DNA of 64,000 nucleotides from Oscillospiraceae bacterium (GTDB lineage Bacteria; Bacillota; Clostridia; Oscillospirales; Ruminococcaceae). The stretch lies in assembly GCA_022508895.1 (NCBI GenBank), contig JAFLUH010000002.1:1-64000 (forward strand), written 5' to 3'. Both the position numbers and the translations under genes were made by a program. Shown here one piece after another: positions 10,139 to 20,044 of the stretch (within the stretch, counting starts at the first letter, position 1; each line of letters starts with the position of its first letter). The notes under the pieces are model-generated. The model searched no databases and was not told the DNA's origin. It saw only the letters and a list, made by a program, of their open reading frames with translations.

Positions 10139-10234
10139 ATGAAAAATATTATCAAAAAAAGAGACAGGGTTTTCGCTTTTTTAGATCATATTGTGCAAGA
10201 TAATATAAATTTTTACAGAAAAGAGAGCCTATGA
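10139..10234 (+). other. Short ORF (31 aa) whose stop overlaps the aminotransferase start
   Basis: ATG AAA AAT ATT ATC ... AGC CTA TGA reads [31 protein letters not shown]; the TGA overlaps the next ATG (ATGA). Confidence 0.3.
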
Positions 10235-11346
10235 AAGAGGATATTTTTGTCACAAGACCTTCAATGCCGCCATTAGAAGAATACGTTGAGGAGATTAAAG
10301 AAATCTGGGAGAGTCATTGGCTCACCAACATGGGTTCAAAGTACAAGCAATTTCAGGCAGAACTTGAAAAAATGCTTGATGTACCTCATATCGTATTTTA
10401 TTGCAACGGTCATCTTGCACTGGAAAATATCATAGAGGCGATGGACTTTCCCAAAGGCGGTGAGGTGATCACTACTCCTTTCACCTTTGCATCGACAACT
10501 CACGCAATCGTCAGATGCGGATTAAAACCTGTTTTTTGCGACATTAATGATAGCGACTACACTATTGATGCCAAAAAAATTGAAGCCTTAATAACCAACA
10601 AGACCGTAGCGATTATCCCTGTTCATGTGTACGGGAATATGTGTGACGTTGAAGCTATCAAAGCCGTTGCAGACAAGCATGATCTAAAAGTTATCTATGA
10701 TGCGGCACACGCTTTTTCTGTCAAGTATAAAGGTCGAAGCTCCGCTTGTTTCGGTGATGCATCAATGTTCAGCTTTCATGCAACAAAGGTTTTTAATACC
10801 ATTGAGGGCGGTGCAGTCTCCTTTCATGATGATGAGCTGGTTCAGAAGCTGAATGAGCTTAAAAACTTCGGAATTCATGGATCGGAGGAAGTACCTTACA
10901 TAGGCGGAAACGCTAGAATAAATGAGTTCTGTGCAGCTATGGGAATCTGTAATCTTCGTCATGTTGATGAAGAGATTTCAAAGCGAAAGACGGTCGTAGA
11001 GCGCTATAGAAGTCATTTGAAGAATGTTGCCGGCATCAAACTCAGCCCTGTCCAGGCTGATGTTGAGCCCAATTATGCATATTTTCCGGTATTATTCGAT
11101 GAAGCCGTATTTGGTTCAAACAGAGATGAGGTCTTCACAAAGCTTGCAGAAAACGGAATATACGCAAGAAAATATTTCTATCCGCTAACAAATACATTTG
11201 ATTGCTACAAAGGAATGTTTACCACTGACAATACACATATTGCACTTGAAATCAGTATGAAAGTGCTGACGCTCCCGCTTTATGCAGATTTAAGCATGGA
11301 TGACGTCGACAGAATTTGTGAAATAATTCTACTTTGTAAAAAATGA
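10231..11346 (+). CDS. DegT/DnrJ/EryC1 sugar aminotransferase (dTDP-4-amino-4,6-dideoxyglucose transaminase, VioA-like)
   Basis: [68 protein letters not shown] (PLP lysine motif). Confidence 0.88.
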   Translation: MKEDIFVTRPSMPPLEEYVEEIKEIWESHWLTNMGSKYKQFQAELEKMLDVPHIVFYCNGHLALENIIEAMDFPKGGEVITTPFTFASTTHAIVRCGLKPVFCDINDSDYTIDAKKIEALITNKTVAIIPVHVYGNMCDVEAIKAVADKHDLKVIYDAAHAFSVKYKGRSSACFGDASMFSFHATKVFNTIEGGAVSFHDDELVQKLNELKNFGIHGSEEVPYIGGNARINEFCAAMGICNLRHVDEEISKRKTVVERYRSHLKNVAGIKLSPVQADVEPNYAYFPVLFDEAVFGSNRDEVFTKLAENGIYARKYFYPLTNTFDCYKGMFTTDNTHIALEISMKVLTLPLYADLSMDDVDRICEIILLCKK

Positions 11347-11359
11347 GGAAGGCAAGAAA

Positions 11360-12241
11360 ATGAAAGGCATGATCCTCGCCGGCGGCAAAGGCACCCGTCT
11401 CTACCCCAGCACCATCGCAGTCAGCAAGCAGCTGCTGCCCATATACGACAAGCCCCTCATATACTACCCGCTGTCCGTTCTTATGCTGGCAAGCATTCAG
11501 GACATTCTGATAATCTCCACGCCTCAGCACGTCGAGAGCTACCGGGAACTGCTACGCGACGGCTCCCAGCTCGGTATACATATCGAGTACAAGGTGCAGG
11601 GAACGCCCCGTGGACTTGCCGACGCATTTATTATAGGCGAGGAGTTTATCGGAAACGACAGCGTATGCTTAGTCCTCGGCGACAACGTGTTTTACGGGCA
11701 GTATTTTACGAACCTGCTGAACAACGCAAAGCAGCAGGCAGAAGCCTCAGGCGCAGCCATCTTCGGTTATCCCGTAAAAAATCCCAGTGAATTCGGCGTG
11801 GTAGAGTTTGATGAAAACAATCATGTTATTTCCCTTGAAGAAAAGCCGAAGCACCCCAAATCCACCTTTGCCGTTCCCGGACTGTATTTTTATGACAACA
11901 GCGTGGTGGAGATCGCAAAAAACGTCACGCCCTCCGCCCGTGGAGAGATAGAGATAACCTCGGTCAACAACACCTATCTTGAACAGGGAAAGCTGCGTGT
12001 AACGCTTATGGGCAGAGGAATGGCGTGGCTTGATACCGGCTCACCCAAGGGAATGCACAAGGCGGGAGATTTCGTAAAAACGGTGCAGGAAATGCAGGGT
12101 TTTTACATTTCCTGTATCGAGGAGATAGCATGGCGGCGCGGATTTATCACCTTGGAGCAGCTTCACTCTCTGGGTGAGCAAATGAAAATGACCGATTACG
12201 GAAAGTACATTTTATCGCTGAGGCAGGAGGACGGGCTGTGA
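11360..12241 (+). CDS. rmlA: Glucose-1-phosphate thymidylyltransferase
   Basis: [62 protein letters not shown]. Confidence 0.96.
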   Translation: MKGMILAGGKGTRLYPSTIAVSKQLLPIYDKPLIYYPLSVLMLASIQDILIISTPQHVESYRELLRDGSQLGIHIEYKVQGTPRGLADAFIIGEEFIGNDSVCLVLGDNVFYGQYFTNLLNNAKQQAEASGAAIFGYPVKNPSEFGVVEFDENNHVISLEEKPKHPKSTFAVPGLYFYDNSVVEIAKNVTPSARGEIEITSVNNTYLEQGKLRVTLMGRGMAWLDTGSPKGMHKAGDFVKTVQEMQGFYISCIEEIAWRRGFITLEQLHSLGEQMKMTDYGKYILSLRQEDGL

Positions 12242-13233
12242 AGATCATTGTGACCGGCGGAGCAGGATTTATCGGCTCAAACTTTATTTTTTACCTGAGA
12301 AAAAAATATCCCGATTACAGGATAGTTTGTATCGACAAGCTGACATACGCAGGTAACCTGCATACGCTTAAAGGTATATTGAACAGCGAAAATTTCAGGT
12401 TTGTCAAGGCGGATATATGCGACCGCAAAGCTGTTGATCCTTTGTTTGCGGAGGAACGCCCCGATATTGTGGTAAATTTTGCCGCAGAATCCCATGTTGA
12501 CCGCTCTATCGAGAATCCTGAGATATTTCTTCAGACAAATATAATCGGCACTGCCGTTCTTATGGACGCCTGCCGTGAGTACGGGATAAAGCGGTTCCAT
12601 CAGGTCTCCACCGACGAGGTATACGGCGACCTGCCCCTTGACCGCCCCGACCTGTTTTTCACCGAGCGGACACCCCCGCACACCAGCAGCCCATACAGCT
12701 CCTCAAAGGCGTCCGCAGACCTTCTTGCCCTTGCCTATCACAGAACCTATCAGCTTCCTGTCACCATCAGCCGCTGCTCCAACAACTACGGTCCTTACCA
12801 ATTCCCTGAAAAGCTGATACCGCTGATGATCGTCAACGCCCTTAACGACAAGCCCCTTCCCGTTTACGGTGAGGGAATAAATGTCCGTGACTGGCTTTAC
12901 GTCGAGGATCACTGCAAGGCTATCGATATGATAATCCATAACGGCAAAGACGGCGAGGTCTACAATGTGGGCGGTCACAACGAGATGAGAAACATGGACA
13001 TCGTAAAGCTGATCTGCAAAGAGCTGGGAAAACCCGAATCACTGATAGAACACGTTACCGACCGCAAGGGTCATGACATGAGATATGCCATAGACCCCGC
13101 AAAAATTCATGCCGAGCTTGGCTGGCTGCCTGACACTAAGTTTGAAAACGGCATAAAGACCACAATAAACTGGTATATTAACAACAAAAATTGGTGGGAA
13201 AGCATCTTAAACGGAGCTTACAGGAATTACTGA
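12238..13233 (+). CDS. rmlB: dTDP-glucose 4,6-dehydratase
   Basis: GTG start overlapping the rmlA stop; [60 protein letters not shown]. Confidence 0.96.
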   Translation: MKIIVTGGAGFIGSNFIFYLRKKYPDYRIVCIDKLTYAGNLHTLKGILNSENFRFVKADICDRKAVDPLFAEERPDIVVNFAAESHVDRSIENPEIFLQTNIIGTAVLMDACREYGIKRFHQVSTDEVYGDLPLDRPDLFFTERTPPHTSSPYSSSKASADLLALAYHRTYQLPVTISRCSNNYGPYQFPEKLIPLMIVNALNDKPLPVYGEGINVRDWLYVEDHCKAIDMIIHNGKDGEVYNVGGHNEMRNMDIVKLICKELGKPESLIEHVTDRKGHDMRYAIDPAKIHAELGWLPDTKFENGIKTTINWYINNKNWWESILNGAYRNY

Positions 13234-13380
13234 GGAATGAACGGATTTTGAATTTACATAGTTGTTCGGAGGAACCTGCGGACAAAAAATGACCTTTGGG
13301 GTAAGACCGTATGTCTTTTGATCGCACCTGAATCCTACCGCTCGCAAGTATAATTTAATTTTATATATTAAGGAGCAGAC

Positions 13381-14688
13381 ATGGATAAGCAAAAAACAGT
13401 CTATATATGTTTTTCAACCGATATTGTACATAGCGGGCACCTGGCAATATTGAAAAAAGCGGCTCAGCTTGGGGAACTGATCGTCGGTGTACTTTCGGAC
13501 AGTACGGTGGCCGGCTTTAAACGTTATCCCTTGCTTCCGTTTGAGGAGAGAAAAAACCTGTTTGAAAACATAAAAGGTGTAAGCCGTGTGATTTGTCAGG
13601 ACACGCTTAGCTATCGGGGTGTGATCAAACAGCTCCGCCCCGATATCATAGTGCATGGAGACGATTGGACTCAAGGCTTCCTGCAGCCAATTCGTGCAGA
13701 GGTGGAAGCCCTTCTGAAAGAGTACGGAGGAGAGCTCGTTGAATTTCCCTATGACGAATCGCCGGAATTGCGTACTATTGAGCATCGCAGGTTTGCAGAA
13801 GCCGCTCTTCCTGACTTTCGCAGGGCCAGACTGAAAAAATTATTGGAGCTGAAAGGGTTCGTCCGCATTATTGAGGCGCACAGCGGATTGAGCGGACTGA
13901 TCGCAGAGACGGCAACGGTATATCAGGACGGCGTCGGACGCTCCTACGACGGTATGTGGCTGTCCTCCCTGTGCGACTCCACCATTAAGGGGAAGCCGGA
14001 TATAGAACTGGTGGATATGACCAGCCGTATGCAGACGATAAACGAGATCATGGACGTGACTACCAAGCCGATCATTCTGGACGGAGATACCGGCGGACTG
14101 AGCGAGCATTTTGTGCATCATGTAAGGACGCTTGAGCGGATAGGCGTATCCGCCGTCATTATCGAGGACAAGATCGGGCTGAAAAAGAATTCTTTGTTTG
14201 GTACGGAAGTGGAGCAGCGTCAGGATTCCATTGAAAATTTCTGCTCTAAAATACAGGCTGGAAAGTATGCAAAGCGCACGAAGGATTTCATGATAATTGC
14301 CCGGATAGAGAGCCTGATACTGGAGCAAGGAATGGAGGACGCTCTGAAGCGGGGCTTTGCTTATGTTCAGGCAGGAGCGGGCGGCATCATGATCCACAGT
14401 CGCCGCAGTGAGCCGGACGAAATTTTTGAGTTTGTGCGCCGTTTTCGGGAGAAAGATAAGGTCACGCCTGTTGTTGTAGTACCTACCTCATTTAATACCG
14501 TGACGGAGGAAGAGTTTCAAAAGCGGGGCGTGAACATCGTTATTTATGCCAATCAATTGATCCGCAGTGCGTTCCCTGCTATGATGGGTACTGCAAAGTG
14601 CATTCTGGAGCACCACAGAGCCAAGGAGGCGGACGAGCGGTGTCTGTCGATAAATGATATTCTTAACCTTATTCCGGAGAAAGGGTGA
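13381..14688 (+). CDS. Bifunctional HxGH cytidylyltransferase-phosphoenolpyruvate mutase (Fom1-like architecture)
   Basis: N-term FSTDIVHSGHLAILKKA nucleotidyltransferase; C-term PEP mutase IILDGDTGG...VIIEDKIGLKKNSLFG...IARIESLI...GGIMIHSR. Confidence 0.9.
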   Translation: MDKQKTVYICFSTDIVHSGHLAILKKAAQLGELIVGVLSDSTVAGFKRYPLLPFEERKNLFENIKGVSRVICQDTLSYRGVIKQLRPDIIVHGDDWTQGFLQPIRAEVEALLKEYGGELVEFPYDESPELRTIEHRRFAEAALPDFRRARLKKLLELKGFVRIIEAHSGLSGLIAETATVYQDGVGRSYDGMWLSSLCDSTIKGKPDIELVDMTSRMQTINEIMDVTTKPIILDGDTGGLSEHFVHHVRTLERIGVSAVIIEDKIGLKKNSLFGTEVEQRQDSIENFCSKIQAGKYAKRTKDFMIIARIESLILEQGMEDALKRGFAYVQAGAGGIMIHSRRSEPDEIFEFVRRFREKDKVTPVVVVPTSFNTVTEEEFQKRGVNIVIYANQLIRSAFPAMMGTAKCILEHHRAKEADERCLSINDILNLIPEKG

Positions 14689-14694
14689 TCGCAC

Positions 14695-15711
14695 ATGGGA
14701 AGAATAAGCCTGCTTGATTGTACTTTACGGGATGGCGGCTATGTCAATAACTGGAGATTTGGTTCACAAAAAATAAACGATATCATTCGGGGGCTTGCGA
14801 GATCCGGGATCGATATTATTGAAATAGGCTTTCTGCGTGATGAGCAATATGATCCTGACAGAGCCGTTTTTGCCCGCTGTGAAGAAATAAAGTCTGTTAT
14901 TGGCGACACAAAAGACGTTAAATTTGCTGCGATGATCGAGGCGAAGGAAGATGTATCAAAACATTTTCCTCTTGAAAAGGCGGCGCTGCTGAAGGACGCC
15001 GGGCTCAGTTTTATCCGCATCATGGCATGGGAATGGAAGCTCGAGGAGCATCTGGAGTATTGCAAAAGAGTAAAGGAGCTGGGTATCGAGATATCCATTC
15101 AACCCACATCGGTGGTGGATTACACAGATGAACGATTCATGCAATTGTTGGATATGGCAAATGAAATAAAGCCTTTTTCCCTGTATATTGTGGACACCTG
15201 GGGCACGGAAATGCCCGGAAAGATCCGACATCTTGCCGAAATGGCAAACAAGACTCTGGATCCCGATATTGCGTTGGGTTATCACGGTCACAACAACAAA
15301 ATGCAGGGAATGGCCTGTCTGGAAGCTATTTTGGGAATGGATATGTCAAGGCAGGTCCTGTGTGATGTGAGCCTTGGAGGGATCGGGAAAGGTCCGGGCA
15401 ATCTGCAAACGGAGGTTATTGCGGATCTGCTGAATGAAGAAGAAGGCGGCGGATATGATGTGGATAAGCTTTGTGATTTATATTCAAAGAATGTGAGCGA
15501 TTTTTTCTACGAAAACCCATGGGGCTACTCACTATATCATTTTATCGGCAGCAGGAATTTGGTGACGCAGAATTATGCCACCTACTTCCGTCAGATGCGC
15601 TACGGTGAAGACGTATTTTACAAATTCGTTCAAAGCCTGAAAGGTCGGGAAAAGGTCGTCTTCAACAGAGAATTTACCGAAAATCGCCTTAAGGAGTTGG
15701 GACTGAAATGA
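14695..15711 (+). CDS. HMGL/DRE-TIM-like aldolase catalytic domain protein
   Basis: LLDCTLRDGGYVNNWRFG; IIEIGFLRD; LYIVDTWGTEMPGKI; ALGYHGHNNKMQGMA. Confidence 0.85.
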   Translation: MGRISLLDCTLRDGGYVNNWRFGSQKINDIIRGLARSGIDIIEIGFLRDEQYDPDRAVFARCEEIKSVIGDTKDVKFAAMIEAKEDVSKHFPLEKAALLKDAGLSFIRIMAWEWKLEEHLEYCKRVKELGIEISIQPTSVVDYTDERFMQLLDMANEIKPFSLYIVDTWGTEMPGKIRHLAEMANKTLDPDIALGYHGHNNKMQGMACLEAILGMDMSRQVLCDVSLGGIGKGPGNLQTEVIADLLNEEEGGGYDVDKLCDLYSKNVSDFFYENPWGYSLYHFIGSRNLVTQNYATYFRQMRYGEDVFYKFVQSLKGREKVVFNREFTENRLKELGLK

Positions 15712-17306
15712 AGGTTTCAGATTATATCGTCGGCGTTCTGGAAAAGGAAAACGTAACGGACATTTTTGGCGTTCCGGGCGTAGGATGCGGCCATTTTACC
15801 GATTCTCTGATAAGAAGCAGTATCCGTAATCATTTGACATACCATGAGCAGGGTGCTGCGTTCGCTGCCTGTGCATACGGTCAGGCTTCCGGAAACATAG
15901 GTGTCGCTTATGCAACGGCAGGACCCGGAGCGACAAATCTTCTTACAGGTGTTGCCAATGCTTATGTTGACTCTGTTCCGACGCTCTATATTGTCGGAGA
16001 CAAGGATCTGGACACGCTCAAGGGCGACCTGAAAATTCGGCAAAAAGCGTCCCAAGAGGTAGACATAGTGGAAATGGCACGTCCCGTGACAAAATGGAGC
16101 TATCAGATCACAGATGTCAGAGACGTGCAGTGTGCACTGGAAAAGGCATTTTATATCGCCCGAAGCGGCAGACCCGGTCCGGTGCTGCTGGATATTCCCA
16201 GCAGTATCCAAAGAATGGAATACTGCGAGGGACAGAGATTTGCTCCTGACGGCAGGAAAGAGTTTGACGTACATAGTCTGACAGATATCATAAACAGTTG
16301 TTCACGTCCGCTTTTCCTTGTCGGCGGAGGCGTCAGGCAGGCAGGTATGATGGGTCAGCTCAAGGCTGTCTCATCAAAAGCCAACATTCCCATTGTCGCT
16401 ACCGTAGTGTGCGACGACGAATTTTTTGATTTTGAAAACTATATCGGCTTTTTCGGAGTAGACGGCGATGTATGCGCCAATCAGGCTATCAGGGACTGCG
16501 ATGCTTTGATCTGTCTCGGCACACGGCTGAATATCAAGGAGGTCGGAACGGAACGCACCCGATTTGCACAGCAGGCACGGATAATAAGGATAGATATAGA
16601 TCAGGCGGAATTGGACTACAGGCTCGGCAATGAAGAGGTGATCCATGCAGACCTGAAGGACGTTATTCCTGCGCTGCTGGCGGAGGCTTCCGCACTCAAG
16701 GAAAAAGAGGTCTGGGTCAAGCGGGACATAAAAAGAAACGAAAAAGCAGCGTCTTCAAACGGAGCAGCCCTTGAACTGACGTGCGCTCTGGCAGAGCAGA
16801 TCCCGGAGAACGTAGACATAACCGTAGGGATCGGAAGTCATAGAAGGTGGTTTATTTCCGGCAGGGTCGTAAAAAAAGGATGGCGGATCTTTCAGTCCGC
16901 AGGACTTGCGTCGATGGGCTTTGCCCTGCCTGCGGCGATCGGCGTACATTTCGCAGCCAAGCGCCCCGTTGTCTGTCTGGACGGCGACGGCGGACTGATG
17001 ATGAATGTTCAGGAGCTGCAGCTGCTCCATCGGGAAAATCTGCCCATCACGGTGGTAGTGTTTAACAACCGCTGTCTGGGCGAGATCATGGAATTTCAGA
17101 AAAAGATTTTCGGTGGGAACTATTTTGCGACGACGGAAGAAACGGGATATTTATCCGCCGATTTTGAAGCGCTGGCTGCGGCATTTAAGCTTGCATACAG
17201 GAGAGTAAGCAGTATTGACGAGCTGAAGCTGCTGAAGGCTGATTTCAGCGGACCAAGTCTGATAGAAGTAGTCATACCGGCTGATAACGGGGAGGCAGGT
17301 TTATGA
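15708..17306 (+). CDS. Thiamine-diphosphate-dependent enzyme, acetolactate synthase-like
   Basis: YHEQGAAFAACAYGQASG (catalytic Glu), ATAGPGATNLLTGVANAYVDSVP, CLDGDGGLMMNVQELQLLHRENLPITVVVFNN (ThDP motif). Confidence 0.88.
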   Translation: MKVSDYIVGVLEKENVTDIFGVPGVGCGHFTDSLIRSSIRNHLTYHEQGAAFAACAYGQASGNIGVAYATAGPGATNLLTGVANAYVDSVPTLYIVGDKDLDTLKGDLKIRQKASQEVDIVEMARPVTKWSYQITDVRDVQCALEKAFYIARSGRPGPVLLDIPSSIQRMEYCEGQRFAPDGRKEFDVHSLTDIINSCSRPLFLVGGGVRQAGMMGQLKAVSSKANIPIVATVVCDDEFFDFENYIGFFGVDGDVCANQAIRDCDALICLGTRLNIKEVGTERTRFAQQARIIRIDIDQAELDYRLGNEEVIHADLKDVIPALLAEASALKEKEVWVKRDIKRNEKAASSNGAALELTCALAEQIPENVDITVGIGSHRRWFISGRVVKKGWRIFQSAGLASMGFALPAAIGVHFAAKRPVVCLDGDGGLMMNVQELQLLHRENLPITVVVFNNRCLGEIMEFQKKIFGGNYFATTEETGYLSADFEALAAAFKLAYRRVSSIDELKLLKADFSGPSLIEVVIPADNGEAGL

Positions 17307-18406
17307 AGCTGTATAATCCGACCAAGGTATATTTTGAAAACGGATGTGTCGCAAAATACGGCAATGAGATCGTCGGCAAGCGTATATTGATACTGACAGG
17401 AAAAAATTCCTCCAAGGCAAATCACTCTCTGGACGACGTGACAGACGGCGTCGGCGCCGATGCGCAAATTGCCGTTTTTGATGAAGTGGAATCGGACCCT
17501 TCCATTGCAGCCGTTGTAAAGGCGGCAAAGCAGTATCGCAATTTCAAGGCAGATGTGTGTATCGGAGTTGGAGGCGGTTCTGCGATAGATGCGGCAAAGG
17601 CGGTCGCCGTTTTATTGGCGAATGATGAAAATGCGGATATCGAGAGACTGTTTTTTGAGGAAAGAAAGGCGCGGCACCTTCCTGTCGTGGCTGTACCTAC
17701 CACCTGCGGGACAGGATCGGAGGTCACGCCGTTCTCCGTTTTGACAGACACTGAAAAGAATACGAAGCGGACGATTTTTTCCCAGCTGTATCCGCAGCTT
17801 GCTCTGGTGGATCCCCGATATTTGAGAACGATTTCTTATAAAGACTGCGTTTCGACCTGTGCCGACGCACTTTCCCATTTGATCGAAGCTTTTTTATCGT
17901 CTCGGGCAAATGATTATAACCGTTTATACAGTACTGCGGGATTAAATTTATTCGGGGAGTTTAAAGATCATCTGTCGGAGCCGGGGAAGTTTGAAAAGGC
18001 GGGGGACACCGTTCGGGAAAAGATGATGGCCTGCGCCATGCTTGGCGGATATGCGATCGCAGCAAACGGTACAAGCATTCCGCACGGGTTAGCCAACACC
18101 ATTACACACGATCTGAAAATTTCTCACGGCAGGTCTGTGATTTTATTTATTCCCGGTTATCTGCGGAATTTTGAAAATCGGGAAGCCGTGGACCGCATTG
18201 TGAAAATGCTGGGCTTTGGCAGTGTCGATGAATTGGAGGACTATCTGCATTTTATTCTGGGCAGCGTTTCCGTTCCGGAAAAGCTGTGGCACAGTGAAAT
18301 TGAGAAAATGCTTTCCAACACCCATAAATTATCCAGCTATCCCTATGAGATGACACGGGATATTCTGGAAAAATATCCGGGCAGTCTGTTTTGCATACAG
18401 TCATAG
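17303..18406 (+). CDS. Iron-containing alcohol dehydrogenase, probable phosphonoacetaldehyde reductase (FomC/PhpC-like role)
   Basis: IGVGGGSAIDAAKAVAVL, VPTTCGTGSEVTPFSVLTD, DALSHLIEAFLS, GTSIPHGLANTITHDLKISHG; embedded between PEP mutase and phosphonopyruvate decarboxylase genes. Confidence 0.82.
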   Translation: MKLYNPTKVYFENGCVAKYGNEIVGKRILILTGKNSSKANHSLDDVTDGVGADAQIAVFDEVESDPSIAAVVKAAKQYRNFKADVCIGVGGGSAIDAAKAVAVLLANDENADIERLFFEERKARHLPVVAVPTTCGTGSEVTPFSVLTDTEKNTKRTIFSQLYPQLALVDPRYLRTISYKDCVSTCADALSHLIEAFLSSRANDYNRLYSTAGLNLFGEFKDHLSEPGKFEKAGDTVREKMMACAMLGGYAIAANGTSIPHGLANTITHDLKISHGRSVILFIPGYLRNFENREAVDRIVKMLGFGSVDELEDYLHFILGSVSVPEKLWHSEIEKMLSNTHKLSSYPYEMTRDILEKYPGSLFCIQS

Positions 18407-18431
18407 CTACGAAAGGAAAGGAACAGGAAAA

Positions 18432-18890
18432 ATGGAGTATACCTGCAGGGAAGACCTGAACCTCGAAGAAGGTGAAAAGCTGGTTTATGTGCCCATGGCG
18501 GCGGATATTATCCATCCGGGACACATAAATATCCTGAGAACGGCAAGAGAGCTGGGGAAGGTAATGGTCGGTCTGTTTACCGACGATGCCATCAGAAGCT
18601 ATAAGCCGGAGCCGTACATGGACTATGAGAAGAGAAAAATCGTTATTTCCGAAATAGTGGGCGTGGCATTCGTTGTGCCTCAGCTCACGAAAGATTATCA
18701 ACCTAATCTTAAAATGTTTCGTCCTGAGTTTTTTGTACATGGGACGGACTGGAGGAGCGGACCCCTTGCCGAAGTGCGCCGTCAGGCGATCGATTTGATG
18801 GCACAATGGGGCGGCGAAGTTATCGAGCCGGAGTACACACAGGGAGTATCGTCTACTGAACTGAAAAAGAAGGCAAAGGGTAAGGAATGA
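18432..18890 (+). CDS. Stand-alone HxGH cytidylyltransferase-like protein
   Basis: VYVPMAADIIHPGHINILRTARELGKVMVGLFTDDAI...FFVHGTDWRSGPLAEVR...GVSSTELKKK. Confidence 0.85.
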   Translation: MEYTCREDLNLEEGEKLVYVPMAADIIHPGHINILRTARELGKVMVGLFTDDAIRSYKPEPYMDYEKRKIVISEIVGVAFVVPQLTKDYQPNLKMFRPEFFVHGTDWRSGPLAEVRRQAIDLMAQWGGEVIEPEYTQGVSSTELKKKAKGKE

Positions 18891-20011
18891 AAGCAGAAGT
18901 ATTTGTGCGCAGCATCGGCTCCGATTTCTACGCAGGCGTACCTGATTCGCTGTTGAATCCGCTGTGCAGTTATCTGACGGAAATCTACGGTATAGGCGAA
19001 CACCATGTCATTGCGGCAAATGAAGGTAACGCAGTCGGACTTGCGGCAGGATATCATCTGGCGACCGGTAAAGTGCCGGTGGTCTATCTTCAGAACAGCG
19101 GACTGGGCAATATCGTCAACCCGGTGGTGTCGCTGCTCAACGGCAGGATATACGGCATTCCCTGCCTGTTTATCGTGGGCTGGCGGGGGGAACCGGGGGT
19201 CCACGACGAGCCGCAGCACCTGTTCCAAGGTGAGATAACCCTGTCCTTGCTGGAAAACATGGATATTCCCGCTTTTGTTATTGACAGGACCACCACGGAC
19301 GAGCAGGTCCAAGGCAAGCTGAACGAGTACCGTGAGCTGTTCGCTCAAGGCAGACAGGCGGCTTTTGTCATACGCAAGGGCGGTCTGGAATACGGCGGAA
19401 AAATCCTCTGCAATAACCGTTTCACCCTGCTTCGGGAGGAGGCGATCAGGCATATTGCCGCCTGCTCCGACGGCGGAGTGGTAGTCTCCACCACAGGCAA
19501 GGCAAGTCGGGAGCTGTTTGAGATAAGAGAAGCAAACGGGCAAAGCCATAAGTACGATTTCCTGACGGTAGGCTCCATGGGACACAGCAGCTCCATTGCG
19601 CTTGGTATCGCATTCAACAAGCCCGAAACAAAAGTCTGGTGCATCGACGGCGACGGAGCGGTGCTTATGCACATGGGAGCCATGGCTCTCATCGGCGCAA
19701 ACCGACCTGCCAACCTTATTCACATTGTACTCAACAATGCGTCTCATGAGTCCGTGGGCGGTATGCCTACCGTGGCAGGGCGATTGGACCTGCCTGCCAT
19801 TGCCGAAGCCTGCGGTTACCCCAATGCCGTGTCGGTGAGTACGGCTGAGGAGCTGGACGAAGCGCTGACTGCGGCAAAAGCGAGATGCGAGCTGACGTTC
19901 ATCGAGGTAAAATGTGCCCTTGGAGCACGGGAAAATCTGGGGCGCCCCACTGCTGCGCCTGTTGAAAATAAGCAGTCGTTTATGGAATTTTTGCAGGGTG
20001 GATCGATATAG
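18887..20011 (+). CDS. Phosphonopyruvate decarboxylase
   Basis: DFYAGVPDSLLNPLCSYL; AANEGNAVGLAAGYHLATGKVPVVYLQNSGLGNIVNPVVSLL; WRGEPGVHDEPQH; CIDGDGAVLMHMGAMALIG. Confidence 0.93.
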   Translation: MKAEVFVRSIGSDFYAGVPDSLLNPLCSYLTEIYGIGEHHVIAANEGNAVGLAAGYHLATGKVPVVYLQNSGLGNIVNPVVSLLNGRIYGIPCLFIVGWRGEPGVHDEPQHLFQGEITLSLLENMDIPAFVIDRTTTDEQVQGKLNEYRELFAQGRQAAFVIRKGGLEYGGKILCNNRFTLLREEAIRHIAACSDGGVVVSTTGKASRELFEIREANGQSHKYDFLTVGSMGHSSSIALGIAFNKPETKVWCIDGDGAVLMHMGAMALIGANRPANLIHIVLNNASHESVGGMPTVAGRLDLPAIAEACGYPNAVSVSTAEELDEALTAAKARCELTFIEVKCALGARENLGRPTAAPVENKQSFMEFLQGGSI

Positions 20012-20044
20012 GCATTTATATACCGAAAAAAGGAGCATACGAAC

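Noticed and set aside
13234-13380. Promoter or riboswitch between rmlB and the PEP mutase gene
   Set aside because: A TATAAT-like box occurs at about 13350 but no -35 at suitable spacing and no convincing aptamer fold; possible internal promoter but unsupported.
13381-20011. Fosfomycin or other free phosphonate antibiotic cluster
   Set aside because: No Fom3-like radical SAM methylase, HppE epoxidase, or resistance kinase/FosA in the window; LicD and sugar nucleotide genes point to glycan decoration. Not fully excluded without flanking sequence.
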